64,000 nucleotides of DNA, taken from the NCBI GenBank assembly GCA_947179155.2, contig OX359273.1, positions 16,056,001-16,120,000 on the forward strand, read 5' to 3'. How positions within the stretch are numbered: position 1 is the stretch's first letter; each line of letters starts with the position of its first letter. The translations under genes and the position numbers were made by a program. The notes beneath the pieces are model-generated. The model was not told the DNA's origin and made no database searches. It was given only the letters and a program-made list of their open reading frames with translations. Shown piece after piece: positions 58,981 to 64,000 of this stretch. This stretch comes from Hedera helix. Taxonomy: Eukaryota > Streptophyta > Magnoliopsida > Apiales > Araliaceae.

Positions 58981-60215
58981 TTTAAAGTGTTATTTAACAA
59001 TTAAATAACATTATAAGTTATTACTAATTGATAGTAAAATTTAAAATATTATCCAAGGTGGGTAATATTATGATAGGTATCGAGATAAATGATGTGATTA
59101 AGTTAAACCAAGGGTATGGTCCATTAGTGATTAATTGGTGGATCGACCTAAATAAATATAGGGTTCAAGTTTTAATGCAGTGATATGAATAAATGTCAGA
59201 ATTGCATAGTTTCGAACAAAAGATTTACGGTGTTGAATATGAAACACTGAGTCAAGTCAAAGAGAGACTAAAATATGAAATTAACCTTATTAAATAAAGG
59301 GGATGATAAGAAGAAATAAATATCTTTAAAATAAGATTTAGTATTGAGTCAAACTTTGACTGATATTGTGCACCGTTGATCTCACATACCGTGTAGGTGG
59401 TGCAAGGAACGTGAAAGATTAACGTAAGCTGGTTATACAAGTCCAGACAAGTTTTTCAGAACGTGTTGTATTATGTGCATGAATTATAAGTTTGTTATTA
59501 AACTGAGATGTGCTCATACGTGGTTATGTGCAAAGATGTTTTAATGTGCTTTTGTGCAATAAGTTGATTTGAACTGTTGATATGTGGTAGTTGATTTAAG
59601 ACAATTGTTCTGCATTGAACTATATGTCATAATAGAGGTTAGACACGAAGCATAGATTAAATGCGAGGCATGATATGCATGAGCAGTATGTCATAAACTA
59701 AAATGCATGAAAAACATGATGTTAGTATAAATTATAAATTTTATGTGAAGCATGTAATGTGTTATGTGTAGCTGTTAAACTTGTTGAGCCGTCGTGCTCA
59801 CTCTTGCCTAAACCAACATTTCCAGATAAGGCTAGTTACCTGAAGTTCTCGATAAAGAACAAGGAACAGGAAAATATATTACTTCCATTGAAGATCTAAA
59901 TATCTATTGTAGATATCAGTCCGAATTGGACAGGTAAATGATTCTGTAGCATAAGACTTAGTTGGTATGTTATATGAGTATTAAATACTCAAATTGATTG
60001 TAATAGAATGTCGTATCATGTATGATATTGAGACATACTAGGAATGTATAAAGATTTCGATTCTGGAATAGAAAGAGATGTTGTAAAATTGTAAATAAAT
60101 GATTATTTAGCAATTATAATATTGTTAAAATTCACGAAAGATAAGGAAAATGTTGTACTCGTGTTGAACCGGATCCGAGGTTCGAGGAACCCGGATTCGG
60201 GGTCGTCTCAATTAA

Positions 60216-61861
60216 TCATTTAATAATATTTTATTCCTTATCTAATATTATTAATCATTTAATAATATTTTATTTATTTTCTAATATTATTAATTATTTA
60301 ATAATATTTCATTAACTTTATAATATTATTAATCCTTTAATAATATTTTATTCATTTATTAATATTATTAATTTTTTTAATAATATTTTATTCATTTTTA
60401 AATATCATTAATCATTTAATAATATTTTATTAATCATATTACTCTTTATTTATTATTTAATAAATAATTAGTTACTATTTATTTTTATTTTAATTATTAT
60501 TTAATATTGATTAATAGTAATTAATCACCTTAATAACTCTTAATTATTATTTAATATACATATAATAAATAATTATATATTTTCTTTTTATTGGGTCCCA
60601 AATTAATTATTTAAATTTTAAAATATTTTTACCCATTTTGGTCATAAATGATTTGAATCGACCCATTTAAAACGAACCGACCCGACCCGAAATAAAAAAA
60701 ACCGTCTGTGAACAGTGATGAGGGTCCCGACCCCCAAAATAACAAAGGAATGAGGGCCCCAGCCCTTGAGTGGTAGAATATGCTAAATTGTCATTTTCAG
60801 ATTTTTCAACTTTTGCTCTTTTGATTAAAACTTGAATAAAATAAAATCTATATATCCAAATGACATCCAATTGGTATCGATGGATTCGTATTTTTCTTAA
60901 AATACAATATTGCATCATTGGATCAAATTTTTGAAAGAATTTTGGTTATGAAAAATAGCCACAATGTGGGCTGTTTGTACATTAGGTCATTAAAATAACA
61001 TGTTTTGTGGTAAAAGCCATAACTTCATCATTTTTCCATATTTTTGAAAGATTCAAGTTGAATTTTCTTAAAAACTTATACGTGCAACTTTCTAGCCATA
61101 GAAATTAATTTTCCAACTTGTACATTTAAAACTACAGTATTAAATATCACATGCTTAGTTAGGGTTTTACCGGTAAAGTTCAATATGAACTTTTCTACAT
61201 TTTTATGCATACCACACATACCAAAATATGATTTAAACACATCAAACCATGAATATAGATATATAACATAGTTTAAGACTTCTAGATTATCAAAATAAGT
61301 TTTGATCGGTTAAAAATATATTTTAACCGATTAAATCATATGTAGACTACAAAAATAAACAAAGGAAGGTTTAAAGCAATTTTTAACCTTACGGTCTTGG
61401 ATGCTCTTCTTCTTCTCCTTTCAAGGTATGTTGTAAAGCTATTGGACATTCACTAAGCTCATTCTCTAGCTATCTCCTTTAACTCTCAAGAGCTCTATCT
61501 ATTTCTCTCTTGGAAATGCTCTCACTTTTCTCTCTAGAAAATGCTACAAATGACCAAGCAAACTCATTTAAGGTGTGGAGCACTCTGTTTATAGAGTCTC
61601 CTTAATCACCATCAACTCTCCCTAATTCACCAACATAGTTAAATTAGAGATTTAATTGGGATTACTATTGGATGGATTGATTTGTTGAAAGACTTATGAT
61701 TGACTAGGGTTGGTCCAACCACCACAACCAAGTGTGTGAAACGAAAGAAGCAAAATGAAGCCAACAAGCTACCCAAGTGGGCCCCCCAAATCAGCTGTCC
61801 AAATGGCCATTTTTGGCTTTAATTTTCATTTATATTTTTAGCTTTTATATCCATATATTCA

Positions 61862-61928
<67 letters not shown>

Positions 61929-62366
61929 ACCAACATTTTGACCTTCATTTGGGCTCCACTTTGGACTCTAGGATTTACTATATTGGGCTCATCCATTTAA
62001 TTTGGTTGGGCTCAATTTAAATGTTCTATTGGGCTATCCTTAAATAACATATGTTACATTTAATTAAAAACAAGCATTGGGCTAGTTTAATTAATTACAT
62101 GGACTATGGTTTAATTAATTACATAGACTACTAGGTAAATTTAATTGACCTAGTTTAACAACTCATTTGAATTTAAAATATAATCCAATTAGATTTGCTT
62201 TAGTTAATGATAACATCTTGCTTCATTGCTTTAAATAAATATACACATACACAAGTATATTTATTCAATTATCTAATGCACAATTAATTAGTACAAAATT
62301 TTTAATTTATTGCTAATTATTTAATAATCATAATTACAATGTCTAATAGAATTCGTGGTCATTACA
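60216..62366 (-). mobile_element. 3' LTR of element C, piece 3 (LTR 5' end)
   Basis: It completes the C LTR and ends GGTCATTACA at 62366. It contains the rest of the AT array (60216-60430), a TATA-like TATAAACA on the minus strand (61586-61593) and TGGGCT at 61950, 61984, 62007, 62030 and 62078. Confidence 0.88.
61864..61926. repeat. (TA)n microsatellite
   Basis: About 60 bp of uninterrupted TA in the C LTR. B has only a short AT stretch at the same place. Confidence 0.95.
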
Positions 62367-62379
62367 TTCTCCCCCTTAT
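62367..62379 (-). promoter_or_regulatory. polypurine tract of element C
   Basis: ATAAGGGGGAGAA on the minus strand next to the LTR, identical to B. Confidence 0.88.
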
Positions 62380-62414
62380 AAGAATTTCGTCCTCGGAATT
62401 ACAAATTTAAACTA

Positions 62415-63726
62415 CTAAAAAAGATACGGATAGTTAGTCCTTATCTTTTCTTCAAGCTCCCACATATCTTCTTCAGCGTTGTGGTTCCTCCAAAGGACTT
62501 CGACAGAATGTATAACCTTATTTCTCAATTTCTGCTATTTTCTATCTAATATCTGGACATGAACATCTTCATACGATAAGTCTTTCTCAATTTGTATTGG
62601 CTTATAGGATATGACATGCTTGTAATTAGGCTTGTACAGCCGCAATATTGACACGTGAAACACATTGTGAATATGCTCCAGTTCAGGAGGTAGAGCTACC
62701 TTATACACCACTTCACCAACTCTCTTCAATATTTCGAACGGTTCTATGAACCTCAGACTCAGCTTCCCTTTCTTTCCAAATCGGATCTTCCCTTTCCAGG
62801 GAGATACTTTCATGAACACAAAACTTTCCACTTCGAAATCTCGCTTCTACCGATGTAGATCTGCGTATTTCTTCTGACAGTCTTGAGCTGCTACTAGTCG
62901 AGCTCTTATTACTTTGATAATTTTTACAGTCTGTTGAACCAATTCCGGCCCCAACAGTCGACGTTCTCCTACCTTATCCCAACATAGAGGTGTTCTACAT
63001 TTCCTTCCATATAAAGCTTCGTAAGGCGACATGCTTATGCTCGCATGATAACTGTTATTATATGCAAACTCAATTAACGGTATATGGCCTTCCCAACTGC
63101 CCTTGAAATCCATCACACAGTCTCTGAACATGTCTTCCAATATCTGAATTGTTCTCTCGCTTTGCCCATCAGTCTGCGGGTGGTACGCTGTACTCATTCT
63201 TAATTGTGTCCCCAATCTTTCCTGAAGACTCTTCCAAAATTTTGACGTGAAGCGCGGATCTCTGTCTGACACAATTTACACCGGTACTCCATATCTTGAA
63301 ACTATCTCCTTGATGTACAGTTTAGCTAATTGATCCAAACTGAACTTAATCTTGATCGGCAAAAAGTGCACTGACTTTGTTAGTCGATTAACAATCACCC
63401 ATATTGCGTCGTATCCCTTTTGTGTTGCTGGAAGTCCTACCAAAAAATCCATTGTGATATGCTCCCATTTTCACTCAGGATTTTCTAATGGCTGTAATAA
63501 TCCACTTGGTCTCTGATGTTCGGCCTTTACCCTCTGCCAAGTTAGGCATCGGCTGACACATTCTGTAACCTCCCTTTTCATATTCGGCCACCAAAAATAC
63601 TGACGTAGATCTTGATACATTTTCGTACTCCCCAGATGTATCGAGTATCTTGTATTGTGAGGCTCTTGTAATATCTCTTCACGTAATTCAGGCACTAACG
63701 GTACCCAAACACGATTTTCGAAATTC
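62415..63726 (-). pseudogene. element C pol remnant (integrase to chromodomain)
   Basis: Homologous to the last third of the A Gag-Pol. From the right: an HHCC region whose last cysteine is tryptophan (CLTWQ), a stop after LENPE, the integrase core with SDRDPRF and QSERT (63272-62850), a TAG at 62847-62849, the GPF-type region (62831-62538), another stop at 62535-62537, and a chromodomain end at TAG 62415-62417. Homology to A stops near 63726, so the rest of C is not contiguous here. Confidence 0.88.
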
Positions 63727-64000
63727 TCTAGAAAGCAGTTTATGTAAAAGTGAGTACGTCGACTTGATGAGATGTCAGAAATTAAAAATTGATTGAATAT
63801 GGAACCGAAATGGTTCATAGAAAATTAAGATTTTATTGATATGTATTTGAGCATAATGATAAATTGATGATTCTGCAATTGATCAAATTAATGTTTTGAG
63901 GTACGATAAGTGTTATGGGTTAAACAAGTTATGAAGTATTTGATGCTAGAATAAAATTCAAACATAATGAAATAAATTTGGATAAAAAAGGACTTGAGTT
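63727..64000. other. unassigned sequence right of the C breakpoint
   Basis: AT-rich sequence with no ORF or LTR end that I recognise. It abuts the C integrase region without an obvious TG or CA terminus. It could be an internal part of another LTR, reached through a deletion, or another insertion. Confidence 0.4.

Larger units (their letters stand above)
55218..60210 (+). mobile_element. solo LTR D (gypsy type, 4993 bp)
   Basis: It starts TGTAATATCCCAG and ends GGGGTCGTCTCA, with perfect ATTAA duplications (55213-55217 and 60211-60215). No primer site, polypurine tract or coding domain is inside, and only one set of LTR signals is present, so it is a solo LTR. It is a diverged relative of the A/B/C LTRs, in opposite orientation: it shares the terminal sequences, AGCCCA array, TATA box and AT-palindrome array. 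Confidence 0.92.

Noticed and set aside
59815..60210. Possible polypurine tract or primer site near the right end of D
   Set aside because: The purine-rich pieces do not adjoin an LTR boundary, and D has only one set of LTR termini.

Overview
This window looks like a stretch of a large, AT-rich plant genome made almost entirely of nested LTR retrotransposons. I found no host protein gene, tRNA, rRNA or CRISPR array. The plant assignment rests on chromovirus-type Ty3/gypsy elements (Tekay/Del-like C-terminus, initiator-Met tRNA primer sites), plant-type Ty1/copia elements, LTRs of 2-5 kb, and nesting with 5-bp target-site duplications (TSDs). The species cannot be named from sequence alone.

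Layout, left to right. (1) 1-10036: Ty1/copia element copia-1 on the + strand. Its 5' end lies outside the window, and its decayed pol is split by a 3.6-kb gypsy-type solo LTR, F (3466-7037, TSD TATAT). (2) 10037-12798: F', a second F-family LTR in opposite orientation, into which copia-1 inserted. (3) 12799-14299 plus 25775-26786: the 5' LTR, primer site and leader of an old + strand gypsy element, E. (4) 14300-25769: copia-2, a full-length relative of copia-1 (TSD TGTAA) that landed in the LTR of E and carries an inverted copia solo LTR (17699-19539, TSD ATATG). (5) 26787 to about 63726: minus-strand gypsy element C. Its 3' LTR is cut into three pieces by element B (27970-54958, TSD TCATA) and by a 5-kb solo LTR, D (55218-60210, TSD ATTAA). 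(6) Inside the gag of B sits element A (36009-49908), the youngest insertion. Its two LTRs are both 3936 bp and differ at about six positions by eye. (7) 63727-64000 is unassigned.

Element A is the only one with long open frames: a 1489-residue Gag-Pol (Gag, three zinc knuckles, protease, reverse transcriptase, RNase H, integrase, partial chromodomain) and, between primer site and gag, a separate sense-strand ORF of 285 codons. That ORF encodes an acidic, predicted coiled-coil protein. Its counterpart in B is interrupted only by stop codons and has no net frameshift, so the ORF looks like a real, ancestral extra gene of this lineage. It is the best candidate in the window for something undescribed. 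The A Gag-Pol frame ends at a nonsense codon inside the chromodomain.

Several cis structures recur. They are palindromes in the copia leader whose centres differ between elements while the arms stay paired, 19-bp hairpins upstream of the copia TATA box, arrays of 4-nt-loop AT palindromes inside the gypsy LTRs, and roughly 23-bp-spaced TGGGCY (site II-like) motifs in the gypsy U3. The two copia elements share the same pol lesions although they inserted independently, which suggests they were mobilised in trans.
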